Positions 34,506 to 47,000 of a stretch of DNA of 64,000 nt are shown here, piece after piece (position 1 is the stretch's first letter; each line of letters starts with the position of its first letter). The DNA lies in assembly GCF_027942865.1 (NCBI RefSeq), contig NC_134510.1:26157209-26221208 (forward strand). The letters run 5' to 3'. Both the position numbers and the translations under genes were made by a program. The notes beneath the pieces are model-generated. The model saw only the letters and a program-made list of their open reading frames with translations, did no database searches and was not told the DNA's origin. The stretch is from Odontesthes bonariensis (lineage: Eukaryota > Chordata > Actinopteri > Atheriniformes > Atherinopsidae).

Positions 34506-37396
34506 TTATGTCTCTTCTTGAGGACTTGCTTGATCTTTGAGCTCAGCTGCTCCCAAACTGTCAGACGGAAGTCCTGAATATTTGTCACTGAAAAGGAAAC
34601 AAACAACCTTTAGTTCAGAGAAAAAAACAAATATTTCAGCAGTTTCTACGAGGCTCACCTCTCTCCATCTTTCTCTATCTGTAGAGGAAGAAAAAAGATA
34701 GTTTTATTACCATGAATAAGCAATTATTTTCCATTCCATTCATTCTATTCGCTGCATGTTTTTTTTTTACCTTGGGCTTCTGTGATGAGTTGCCAGCAAT
34801 CTTCCTGGGTACCCCCAGAGTCTCAAATGAATGGCTTCTCACTCTGATGGCTCTCTGATGGCAGAGAAACGTCAAAAATAACAGGTCAAATGAAGATATT
34901 TAAGTAAAATAAATGATGGGTTTCCGAGGGATTCCAGCATTCACCTTAAAATTTTCAATAAAACCCCCACTTCCTTCAGATGCACCCCTCGCACTCTCAG
35001 AAGTGGGGACGGCAGCCAGTGATGGATCTCCCATCATGCACTGGGAACGGGTGAAGAGCTCAGTCTGCAAGCTCTCCAGGAGCGATGAGCGTGTGCGCAG
35101 CTTCATGAGACAGAGGCGGGAGCAGGAAAATTAATATTTCAGCGCTGGGGTGTTCACTGATACTACGATCAATAAGGAAAAAAAGGGTTTCTCCTGCTAC
35201 CTCCAGTCGGCTGAACTGCTCGGCCTTATAGCAGGAAATCTCTGCATTGATAAGCTTGGTGAGAAGGAATTCTCTCAGCTGATAATTCTAAAAGATGGGA
35301 CAGAGAAAAACCATTTACTCTGCTGGCAAACCTCAGGTGAGCCACGTGGGCAGTCAAATGCACGGAGAACAGGTTGAGCAAGAGCAAAGTTTACTGTGTC
35401 ATCCATCAAAGCATTCAGCTTTAACTGTCAAGGAGCGTGAACAAGGCGTCCAAAAGAGCAAGACAGACAGAACAACGAGAGAGAGGCTAGACTGGAAGTC
35501 GCGTGAGACAAAAGCTGTTTTTACAGCAGATATTTGGAGTTATCATTGTTGGAAAAACCTCAGGTATTAGTAGGAATGTGACTTCTGTTTAAGTATCCTA
35601 ATAATCCATGAAAGGGTGATAGAGAACCTGCAGCAGCCAAGTGGATTTCACACATATCAAACTGTACTATTTGCACCAGGGTTTTTACTGGCATGTGTCA
35701 AAATGGCCCATCCCCACTGAAAACAGCAGAATGATGAGTTCAGCTATATAAACTGCTGCTACATGAATCACTGTAATGATTTATACTGACTTAAAAACCC
35801 AGAAGAAAGACAACAATGAATGAAGAAGTAAAAGAACTGTAAAAAAAAAAAAAGGTATTAGGGAGATGAAATCCAATTTTTTCCTACATCAGTGAAGAGC
35901 GGGGGATCTGGGATGACTGGACCAAAGGGAGGAACATCCTCTCTGCCTGTCACAGACACCTTTGAAGTGGAGAAAACAGACAATGCATTAGAGTCTGGAT
36001 CAGATATTGCTGCTGATATTGTCTTTTTCACAGAGATGTCTGCATTATGTGTAACAAAAAAATGTCAGCACAGAGATCCAAGGTGTTTTTGAGGTCATTC
36101 AGAAACAGAGGCGCCATTGTCTGCTCTGTCCACAAGAGTGCACTGACAAGTTCATGTTTCAGCTGCAAGGCTTTTAAATTTGAGATCAAAATGCAACAAT
36201 GAGGCAAAACAGGGGATTTAGCTTTTAATCAGTCTTTTCTTTTTGGTAAATGTGAAACAGGTAACAACAATCACTTTATCCCTGCAGATTAACAAAAAGC
36301 AAGACATTTTACAGGAAGTGGCTATACAGGTAAAAATCCTTGTGATACTTTGTTTTACTACAGTGAGTAAAAGAGACACAATTCATTCAAACATATCCGA
36401 TCATTTGTTTGCAAAAGAGGAGGTAGACATACATAATTAGACAACACAGTCTCACTGAGTCTTCTGAGACATGACACATAAGCAACAATCTCACTGCATT
36501 TGAAACACATTAAGGAGTGATTGTTAGTTTTAAGTGTCACATAAAGGCCAGATCTGGGTCTGAAAGGGTTTGGTGGGGGAGTTAAACACATGCCAGGAAA
36601 CCAAAGTTAAGTCACACTTAATGTTTTCTGTGCTAACATTTACCTTTGATTTCAGTTACTGTTTGGCTCCTCAAGATAATTATATCTCATGTAAAACATG
36701 CCCAAACTCCTGAACTCTCAAAGTAATGAATCTCAGGTGGAGTTTTGGGTTTTACCTGCAGCACATTTGCAGCATATTTCAGTTGCAGATGGGGCGGGAC
36801 CTGGCACCCACGCCCAGAAAACAAAGATTTTCTAACATGTTGAGGACATTGAGAGTGGGGCTATTTCAAGACAAGCCATGCTTTTTATTCCTAACCAAGT
36901 GTGTCTAAACCTAACCAAGTATTTTTCATGCCTAACATTAAATTTCTCCATGAAATTAAATTAATTTTTAAGTGTTTTTGTATTTGTCTTCTGGTATATG
37001 TCAAAAGTACACCAGTTTGTAGCTTATTTATGACATAAAACATAATTGTGTCTGTTTTGTTAATGGCATTTTAGCTTCCTTTAAAACTATGATGAACAAT
37101 AGATGACTAATCCTGCACTCACAGGACATGTGCTGTGAAAAGTGCAAAATAAGACAAATGCATTTAAATGAAAAAGACAAAGAAAAAATTAATGTATTTG
37201 GTCAGACATGACACATGCCAAGGCTTAAGATTACAAATGAGTGTGATGCCGAGTCATGTCAAGGTTTATTATCATACATTTCTTATTGTTGTTATTTTAT
37301 TTTTCTGGTATGGAACAGCACTGAAAAGCTGGTAATGAACCGCAGAGCATGGTTGACATGGGCTACTATTTACACACATTGAAGTCACATCTACTG

Positions 37397-37438
<42 letters not shown>

Positions 37439-40400
37439 TCACCACCAGCCCTCGAGGCCCCTAATTTGGGTTTTATGAATTACAATCAGATTTTGTTGAT
37501 TAATTTACTGTAATGTTGACTTAATTTGGATAAATCAATAAATGTACGACATGTGAATACAATTGCAGTCTATTCAAAGGCTAATTTGGTTTAAAATGAG
37601 TGCAATTAAAGCTGAATCCGGTTTCTGCTGTTATGTCATCAGCCGAAGAAAAAATAGAATCCTCTTGACTTATTTTTGCAGGGCACTGTTTTTAATTGTT
37701 AACAACCTCAGAAATCTAGCGATTAGACTCCAAGAAGTACTGCGTACTTGAAGTATAAACACAAAGCAGGTAACCTCCAAGTGCGATGTGTCTGCCACTT
37801 GTATTGATGGGGATGATGAAGTCTGCTTTTCACTCACCTTGTAGGCAGTTCCACCTGCGTCTTCCTCCCTCTGAATCTTTCGCACCACCAGAAAACAGTG
37901 CAAGAAGTGAGACTTTATGACATCACATAGAAAAGGGGTTTTGCCCTCCTGGTAGACCAAAGCTACAATGTCATTACCAATGTGTCTTTTTCTCTGCAGC
38001 TGGTTGGGAAGAGGAAAAATTTACTGTCAGCCTCGGCTCAAGAAACTTGTATTACAGAAATATTTCTGAAGATGATTTCAGACACGTGAATCAGTATCAA
38101 AGAAGGAAAGACTGAGGATGATACAGCTAACTGACTTGCTGGGGGTCGCCCTCTGTGTAAGGCAGCTTGGTTGTGACATGGAACATGATTTCTCTCCCAT
38201 GAAAGGAAGTGACGACTGCTTCATTTCCCGTCTGGCCGTGACACACATCCAGTCCTCCCCTGAAGCTGAGAAAAGGAAACAAGTGAAGAAATCGAGACGC
38301 TATTAAAATTATTTACTCTGTAAGTTTCAAAAAAGTTTACAAAACTGAAAAATATGTTGCCAGTTCAATGCCTTCATTTTCAAGTTGATCAAATTTAAAG
38401 TCATGGTTTTAGTTTTTGAATATTTTGATTGCATATTTAATGCACCATTTGATTAGAGCAAGTGCTTAATGTACATAAACATAAGCAGTGTAGCTCCATA
38501 ATTCCACTACATTAGGCAGTAATAAGTCATCTAATAAATTATAGAATGCTTTTAGATCAATGGGATGATGATAATCACTGCTGGTATTTGGCATTCAACA
38601 TGGGTAACAGGGTGAGTAAATGGGGTTATTTCTATAGACTTTGCTTTTTATTAAGCAGAGAAACTTTACATGTATAATTTGAAACATCTGAATTGTAAAC
38701 ACAAATAAATCAAAATTGAGCAAACATCCTTTTTTTTCTAATCGTCATTTTAGTCATTTGTCATATCTGAGCAAATATCCAAACATCTATTACATCTAAA
38801 CATCTAACAGCTATTTTCTCTGGCATCGCTGCATGACACGCATGTGTCACGCATGTGTCACGCATGTGTCACGCAGAAAAGCATGTGTCCAGTTTTCCCC
38901 TGAGGTGTAAACGTCTCCATGGCGTTCTTACATAAAAAGGGTTGGTTTCTGTTTCTGATCACAGTGTTATTCTTGGTACTGACATTATACTCAGTCGTGA
39001 TGAAATACTACAAAAAAGAGAAGTCCTATCTCTGAGTGCTGTAAGCATACTTTACCCTGTGAATCCCTGCAGCTGAACTGTGTCTCCCAGAATGGACAGG
39101 AACTCTTTAAACTCCTCGCTCTCCTCGTTATTACTCAGTACATCCGCTTCAGTCAACTACAGTGGGGCAGAGGATGTCTTAGAGGGAGTGGGTCTGCCAT
39201 ATTTGGTGCCAAATTTATGATGTTTTGATGAAAATGTAGTCCTACCTGCCCAGCCTTTTGGTACAATACACCAAATTTGAAATTAGGAGACACTCTGTGT
39301 TCATCAAATGCGGTTATGAGTTCTGGAGCCTTAAAGATAAGGGAGACAGTGTTCGAGTGGATCAGATCTTCTTGACAGAAGGTGTTTTGATGAGTCAAAG
39401 TAGTAAAGTAAGATGAATGATGGCTGAATTAGATACTTTACTGGAACTGAGCTATCATTGTTTTCATTTGCTGCAGCTTTGATACTCCCTTAAAACAAAC
39501 TAAATGAATCAGTTCATGGTTATTTCTGAGCATTACCTTCAGGTAGCTGACCACATCAAACCTTGAGATGGTCACTTTGTCACAGAGCATCTATAAAGAA
39601 TACAGATGAATTCATAAATACATCTTAAAAAAAAAAAAAAAACAAGAATAAAATTAACTAAGAACATTTTTCCATGTATTGAACTCACATACTATACTTG
39701 AATATTTGTTTTTATTCTCCTTAAAACTTCTGCTCAACTGCCTTTCAGGGGGAAATACCATAGTTTTTACTCCATATTTTGATCTAGTGACTTATTACTC
39801 AACAAATGAAAATCTAAAGCTGAGAGGTGAAAAAAAAGCCAACAAAAATTAACACATAACTTGATTTAGAACAGAAAAGTGCTGAAGTACATGAAGTGCT
39901 TGAGTCTAGTTCAACTCTGATGATATATGCAAATGTATCAATAAAATAAGACAATATCTAATGTAAGAAAAATTTAGTTACATTGCACAATGACCTCTAC
40001 TGGAAATACTGGAAATAAATGCTTTTGCTTGAAAAAGTCCTCGATACCTTTGCCAATTCCACAGCTGATGGGATGTTTGGGAATAGCGACACAGAGAAAA
40101 CTCCGTGCAGAGAGCACTCCTTCATCCTGTGAGACACACGAGAAAAAACACAAATTATTCCGTCAAATTTTCTGTGATGCAGATGTGAAAGTTACAAAAA
40201 AGTCCCACAGACATTCTTTAAGACATAAGACAAATTGCCTCCACTATTTTGCAGTCACTTGATTATCCAGAATCCACTGACATCTTTTCACATTTTTAAA
40301 TGTTAAATTTTTTTCCTGCTGCACTTGAAAGTGCATTTTAAACCACAGCTGATCACCACGTAAAACCTTCTCTGTTAAGTCCACATCTTAAACTCAGATT

Positions 40401-41986
40401 TAATTTTAAAGAAAAAAAATTCTATAAATGGACAATATTCACATTCTAAGCATGCATGCACATCATTCAGTCAAAGTAACCAAAGGCAAAACGCAGGGGT
40501 GCTTTTAGGAAAGTAGCCTTAGTTTTAGGAGCGTTTTATACTGCAGATTAGAAAATACAAAAACCTTTCAATTGTAGACTAAAATGACAAAAATCTCCAC
40601 CTTAGAATCACCCGTAGCTTATTCTCCTCTTCCTCCAAACACACTGAAAGAACCAACGGCCCCAGGGATGGATCCACTGCTGTGAATGAGTGGTGGTACT
40701 AAAAAGAAAAGGTGAGAAATCATGAGCGTCATAAGATGAAGGCTGACACACATTACTTCAGAGACCTGAGGTGAAGCCTACTTACTCGTGAGCGGAAAAA
40801 CTCGTGGTAGATTTTGGCCTCACCGTCTCTCTCCATGATGTCGTAGCAATACAGATCAAGGCCATAGTGGGAAGAGGTGGGGCTCACATCTACAAACCTC
40901 TCCAGAGGGGGGTCGATCCAGTAACCCCCCAGTTTTGAGGGGAGGATGAGAGGCAGGTCTGAACCTACGGTCAAAAGCTGAGACTAGAACAAACACAAAG
41001 CAGCAGCCGATAAGGCGGATGATGAGTGTTTGGGGAAAAACATATTATGGTAATCATGAAAAGGTCAGAGTCAACACACACACATGTGAGCTGTATGTGG
41101 AGTCAGTTCTGTGTTTCTCATATTGAAAACTAACCTTCAGAGGCAGAGGGAATTCACACCGCTGCTCATCGATCCTGCTGCCCTGATGGACGAGAGCATT
41201 GATAGTAGCAAAGTTCTGCTGGTCAGACATTGGTGAATGCACACGCTGCACGAGATCAATCATACTCAGACTCACCTGCAGCTTCTCAATGATTTCAAAC
41301 AGCTCTGTGTCCTGATGTAGAAAAACAGGCTTGGCGTCAGACAGATGTGTAGTCAAAGATAAGGGGAAGGAGAAACACAGGGAGGAAGAGGAACATGACA
41401 AATACTTCAATAGAAAAACATGACTTTTTGTAAATGCAGCATATGGCAATTTCACGAATTAGATATAATTAGAAATAAAGGGTAAAAGACTTTAATGACA
41501 TCACCCTCTGGTTGCTGCTGGCTGAAAGGTAACACTTGCTGTCAGTGGGTGGAGAGTCCAGAATGCCCAGTAAGTTGTTCTCTACCGAATCAGATCTGCA
41601 GCAACAGGTTGATTTACACAAAAACACGGCATCATTTGTCACTCTTTCCCCAGTTCCTGCAGTTCTCAATGCGGGTTTGAAACAGCAATAAACGAAGAAA
41701 ATAAAGCCTCACCTTGTCTCATCACTGCATGTGAATTTGTCTACACTGTAAACAAGGAAGTGAGAAATACTCACTATGAGAACTATTCTCCTTAAATGGA
41801 CAGGATTACTTATGTCTAAAAGCAGTGGAATTTACCCGGAGTTTACAGCTATACAACCGACTTCTCTGGAAAATCTGTAAAATCTACATTTGAGACTAAG
41901 ACTGTCTTTACTCACCCGCCATATGCCCCAAAAGTGAAACTTCTCTTTCTAGAAAAGGACATGTCATTCCTCTTCTCTCTCTCCAT
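34506..41986 (-). CDS. Rap1 GTPase-activating protein 1-like
   Basis: Predicted GTPase activator for Rap1, with a Gαi-binding GoLoco motif. Nineteen exons join in phase (minus strand): 41986-41916, 41745-41713, 41595-41505, 41311-41276, 41182-41135, 40977-40786, 40698-40601, 40126-40048, 39590-39537, 39329-39246, 39156-39056, 38265-38136, 37999-37838, 35959-35888, 35278-35201, 35100-34945, 34854-34771, 34678-34659, 34587-34506, giving 556 residues (human RAP1GAP 663). The N-terminus contains [15 protein letters not shown], as in RAP1GAP isoforms. GoLoco is [19 protein letters not shown] (about 68-86). The GAP domain includes [37 protein letters not shown] and [14 protein letters not shown]; Asn348 is the catalytic Asn thumb. 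The tail has [19 protein letters not shown], then a 20-base microexon and a short novel end ([15 protein letters not shown]). It is closer to RAP1GAP than RAP1GAP2. Human has no such gene at GSTK1-CASP2, so it may be an extra or lost paralogue. Confidence 0.92.
37399..37436. repeat. (GT)19 microsatellite
   Basis: Pure dinucleotide array in the large intron of the Rap1GAP-like gene. Confidence 0.97.
38831..38872. repeat. 11-bp tandem repeat, three perfect copies plus one partial
   Basis: The unit GCATGTGTCAC is repeated exactly three times (38840-38872), preceded by the shortened version GCATGACAC. It lies in an intron of the Rap1GAP-like gene. Confidence 0.9.
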
Positions 41987-41999
41987 GGCTTTGGTGTCA

Positions 42000-43250
42000 C
42001 TGCGAATATTTGTACATGCCAGTTTGGTATCGAGTCAATCAGGGCTGGTTAAGGTTGAATTAATTCACTCTATCATTCTGTCACTCCTCTTCCTCCTCCT
42101 CCTCCCTACCCCCTGCCACTCACTCGTTTAAGCTTCCCTTTCCTATCTCTGTCCTGTTGTCAGCCAGACAGGCAGCATTAACCCACTCATGGTCGCAGGT
42201 GCAGCCTGCACAGACAACAAAACGGACACTGTTAGGCCGCCTTATGCTGCCTCATTCCATCGATCCCAAATAAACACTTGTGTGGCGCTCATGGCAAGCA
42301 GGCTGAGCTTAAATATAGACTTGTAAATAAATAAAGAAATCAGTGAGACATTTTCTCCCGGACCTGTTACCCTTTGAGTCAGTGAGAATCATCAATTATT
42401 GACAGCGCACACAGTGAGGGTGAGGAGGTAGACAGCAGGGGAGGGTGAACTGGAGAGAGCAGGAGAAGGTTGGAAAGGGAAGTAAGAAAGGGAGAAGCAG
42501 AAGGGAAAAGAGACACCGCTGGAGGAGGAGGTGTGAGTAATTTGCAGTGTCACATGATGCAAATTACTATACGTGCCATTTACTCGGATTGTGAGTCGAA
42601 TAATGTTTGCATGGTTCCCTAAAAAAGAAAACTTGAACCATTTTCATCAAATGGTTAAAAGTGAAATGCTGGTTCCAGAAAATGGCTTGAAATACAAACA
42701 GAAACATAGATTTTTCATAATAAGTTTAGCTTATATGAGTTAATTATATGTGGCACTGGCACTAATGCCACAGCCAAGGCAAGCTCCAAGGAAAAGTGAA
42801 GTAAAAGTAATTCTGAAAAATGTAATCACACTGTTATTTTAGGATATTTCATCGTTTGCTGAATGAACTGAAAATGGGATTTCACTACTTTCATGTAATC
42901 TTTATCAGTAACAATGTAATAAACTTCAACAGGTCTGCCAAATAATGGACTTTGATATAGGACCATTCATTGCAGGCCACTACTGTGAACTTTACATCTC
43001 AATTTGAACTTTTTTTAATTATTTTGAGTTATGGCCATGCCTAAAATTATGAATGAAATTCTTTCTTATTTTGAATTCGTGCCAGTTTCAATAATAGTCC
43101 ATCCTCTTTCTATTAAATGGCTCTCTATTAGACAGATGTTTGTGTCTGTCTTCAGAGCGCTCCTCATCAATTGGCCCCTTGTTTACGATTCAAATTCAAA
43201 ATGCCCTAATCTCCTTTATTTTCAAAGTATTTACTGTCGGGAGCAACTGT
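42000..43250. other. Divergent intergenic region
   Basis: Between the Rap1GAP-like start (-) and the casp2 promoter (+). It contains short CTCCTC and GAGG purine/pyrimidine runs near 42.08-42.1 and 42.4-42.53 kb. No exon is supported, although the Rap1GAP-like 5' untranslated region must begin here. Confidence 0.5.
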
Positions 43251-43256
43251 CTGATG

Positions 43257-43344
43257 ATTGGCTACGAGAAACGCCACTCAAGATATGCGATATTCTCATT
43301 GGTCAGAATCCAAAACAGTGAGTGACTGTTGTAGCTCCGCCTCC
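43257..43344 (+). promoter_or_regulatory. casp2 promoter: two inverted CCAAT boxes and a GC box
   Basis: ATTGG at 43257-43261 and again at 43298-43302, followed by CTCCGCCTCC (43335-43344). The spacing and lack of a TATA box fit an NF-Y/Sp1 housekeeping promoter just upstream of the predicted first exon. Confidence 0.55.
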
Positions 43345-43349
43345 GTTAC

Positions 43350-43500
43350 CGCAGCATTAGATACCCCGCGGAAGTTGATGGTGTGTGAAGAGGAGATGTT
43401 AATTTGCGTGGGTAATTTGCGTGAAGTGGTGTGAAAGCGTAATCGTCGCACTGTAATTTTTCCTGACGGTTTGGTAGTCTGTTGCAGAAACAGAAGAACG
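43350..43500 (+). other. casp2 untranslated first exon
   Basis: A donor gaacg|gtaagc at 43500/43501 pairs with the acceptor cgttgcag ending at 44022, four bases before the casp2 start codon. The 5' limit is inferred from the promoter boxes. Confidence 0.5.
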
Positions 43501-44026
43501 GTAAGCTTTAGGTTTCGATACGATTATATTGAAGCCACTTAAATGCAAGAAAAAGTCGAAGTTAGCTAGCTAGCTAGCCTCGGTGCTTAGCCACCACCGT
43601 TAAGGTTGAGGTTAATGTTAACTGTCAACAGTCTTTTGCACCGTAACTCGTGTTATTTTGGTTCACGCTAGTATTATAGATACATTGAATTCCTTCATAA
43701 CCTATTTTATTAGTTATTGCTTTGTTCGTTTTCACACCTGCATTGTTTACATATTGGTATATTATTTTGCTTTTGATCACTCAAAAAGATATGCTAGAGT
43801 TGTATGTTGATATACCCTAAAAACACATGGCTGAAGAAAGTGGAACCATTAAGTGACATCTGCAACTGATGAAGCTCAACAAAAAGTAAAGACTGCATCA
43901 CTGTCAGCACCAAATTGAATGTACAGTACATGTACAGGTCGCAGTCTGGTGGTAATGTGGTGACTTTATTTCTGTGGACGTTCATTTATCTTGTTTCCTA
44001 CCCTGGAAACATTTCGTTGCAGCAAA

Positions 44027-47000
44027 ATGTTGGAGTGTGGCATGGTGGAGCGGGACAGACAGGCTCTTAAGAGACAGTCTGCTATCCTGTGCAAACAGCT
44101 GGTCGTGGATGAGCTGCTCATTCAGTCACTGCAGGCAGATGACATCCTAACCGAGAGCATGGCAGAGAGTATCATGGTATGTGAGCACAGACATCTTTAA
44201 TCGGATAAACTGTTGATAATCAATCAGCTGACAGTCAACAAAAAGGGTTGAACAGACAGTCCAGTTTTTATAATGTTTGTTAACTGCCCAGTAGGCCTGT
44301 CACAGACACAGTTTTTGTTTTGATATGATGTTTCATTTCACCTGTGGCCTGTGGTACTAGCAGGCCTCAGGTTTAACCCTGGGCTGTCATTGTCGTGAAA
44401 GTGGCTCCCTTCTTACCTGTATTTATCACCTGGAAACACATCTGACCTGGGTGTATCACATGGAAACATAACCTGCTCCATGTGATACACCCATGATGAA
44501 CGCATCTAACAGCACTCCCTGTTAGGGTGAGTCAGTAAAAGAAGATACCAGTGCATGGACAGTGATAAGATTTCTTCTCTCCTCATTCTCTCTCAATAAT
44601 TAGAGGTCGTCTAAACCCCTCGTCTCTCCCTGACCAGCATCTTCTGGAAACTGATCTGATTTGTCGGTTAGGAGCTCTAGGTCATAATAGCAGTCGCTCT
44701 GTGGGATGGTCATCCTAAATGTCTGACACTGTCAGAGGTTTGTCCCTGGCTAACTTTGGTCAAAAGACCATGACAGCAGCAGTCTTTGAAACTTTCTCAC
44801 TGTCTGATGTAGGACCGCAGTTTTTAGAAACTATCGCAGACATGATTCTGTCACGTTGATCATCTTTCATCTGGGATGGCCGAGAATCGCACACACATTT
44901 TCTAAGACATGCGGCTTATGAAATGTTAAAAAAATTAATAATATAATCTTTAAAAAAAAGTGTCTTGGCATAGAAAATCAACTTACACAGAAATTTGCAA
45001 GTGGACCCAGGAACTGACTTTGGTCTTTATTTGCCTTGAACACAAGATCATTTTAAACTGCCAGGTTTGCCTCTCAGAGAATAAGGCAGAAACTATCTAA
45101 TGTGCCACCAGACTACAACTGCAACACACTGACTTAGTAGAAGAGACATCTGTAATATGTAGATAAACATACTCGCATCTTAATGATCGGTACTGATATT
45201 GATATGCCCACTGATAAATGCATTCTCATCGTCGTCATTGATGAGAATGCATTTCCTGTGTGAAATGTGCTGCTCCACATGCATGTTTGTGATCGGTACT
45301 CACTGTAATAAACAGTGCTATAACACAGCTTAGAGTGATTTCTACTGTTCAGCTTAGTTAATGTCCAGTAAGTAAAAGTTAATGTTAGATCATTCAAATG
45401 ATTCACCTACTTTGCTCACTATGTGCATGTAAGAGGAAAAACATGTGTCAGTGTATGTTTTTTTTTTTTTTTCAGTTTAGGTGTAGAAAAGACTGCCCGA
45501 GTTTTGAGATGGTCATAAAAACTCTACTTTATTTCATTCTTTCATTCATTATGTTTGCTTCGTCTGTGAGGGGAATTTACATTCGAAAATATCTCTGAAA
45601 GTACCTACCTTTCTTTTCTTTTCCTTTTTTTGATTGTTTGGCTAGACGATGGCAAATAAATGACCTAATGTGAAAGACGGATTATACAAAAACAGTTAAA
45701 CATTGAGTTTGGTTTCGTGTGGACTTAAAGGGGTCATCATTCAAAAGGTTTGGGAATCACTGGGCTGTGACCTTTAGGGAACTTGAACTTGAGTGTAATA
45801 TTGACAAAGTGTAAAAGTTGCAGAAGGGCTTAAAAAAAGCCGAAAACCTCACTTTGCAAACATTTCCACATAAGTGCATGAAGTTCCCTCCTGTCAGAAA
45901 GTCATGAACACAACTTTAATTTCCCTTTTTTAAGAACAAGTGTCTATATATTAAAAGTCAAGAGTGGATACTGACTTTTTTATTTTTTTAAAAGAAGGGG
46001 TGTTAAAGGGGTTAGAGGTGTGAAAAGGTTTATTAAACGTACTGCTAAAATCTTTTCCGTGTTCTCATTTCATCTCCTCTCCTCTAGGCCGAGCAAACAT
46101 CTCAGAAACGCAGCTGGCGTCTGTTGCTTCTCTTACCAAAGCGAGGACCCAGAGCCTTTAGCAGTTTCTGCTCAGCACTCCGAGAAACCGAGCAGCAGCA
46201 CCTGTGCGACCTCCTCACGCAGTCACCAGAGAGAGATGGCAGGGAGACGCACACAGATGTGAGTGTGTTTGTTGCCGCGCGCCTGCATACATCACCACAC
46301 AAAGCTGCGGCGGTCCCCGCTGATTGTTGTCATGACTTGGCGAAGTGCTTAGACTGTTTTCTGCTCGCAGAGTATTCAGCCTGAGAAAGAGCCAGCGGTA
46401 AAGACAAGGCGACAGGAGAGGGCAGAAACGAAGAGAGAGGTGAGAGGAGCACCTGAAATCCTCAATCATGATGACTTTTTATATGACCGAGACACGTTGT
46501 AAGACTTAAGACAGACTAGTGTCAGATGAACTTTGTGTCACTGAATGTCTCTCGAGGCGCGCAGCTCAGAGGAAAAGTTAAATCATGATAAGCTTCATCA
46601 CCGCGGTCTGTTGCAGACGTCCCTGTTAGACAGAGAGGAAAAGTGTGAGGTGAGCAGCACCTCGTCGTTCCCAGTCCAGGCCTCAGATAGATGCTGCAGT
46701 TCAGAGTCATCATTCAGGGAGTCGGCCCCCGTCAGGGAGGAGGACAGGAGCAAAGAAAGACGAAGGACAAAGACGAGAGGAAGTGATAAGCAGACAGATG
46801 TGAGAATTACAAAATACATGCATCTCCTGTTACTCGTCCAGAAGGTCTGCTGAGTTACTCAAACAGCTGACAGGAGAGGATAATTGGTTTAGGATTACAG
46901 AGGTCATATTCCCACAACAAACAACTGTTGCTGCCACATTAAATATCCAAATCCTCGCTTATCTGTTTAATATGCTCTGATATATTGTCTTTAATGATTT

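Noticed and set aside
41054-41455. 133-codon continuous frame over the GoLoco exons
   Set aside because: It reads through the 93-base intron and the flanking intron sequence; the spliced form matches RAP1GAP exactly at the junction.
44449-44492. microRNA precursor
   Set aside because: The stem is only 16 bp with a 12-base loop, shorter than a usual pre-miRNA, and extending the arms does not lengthen the pairing well.
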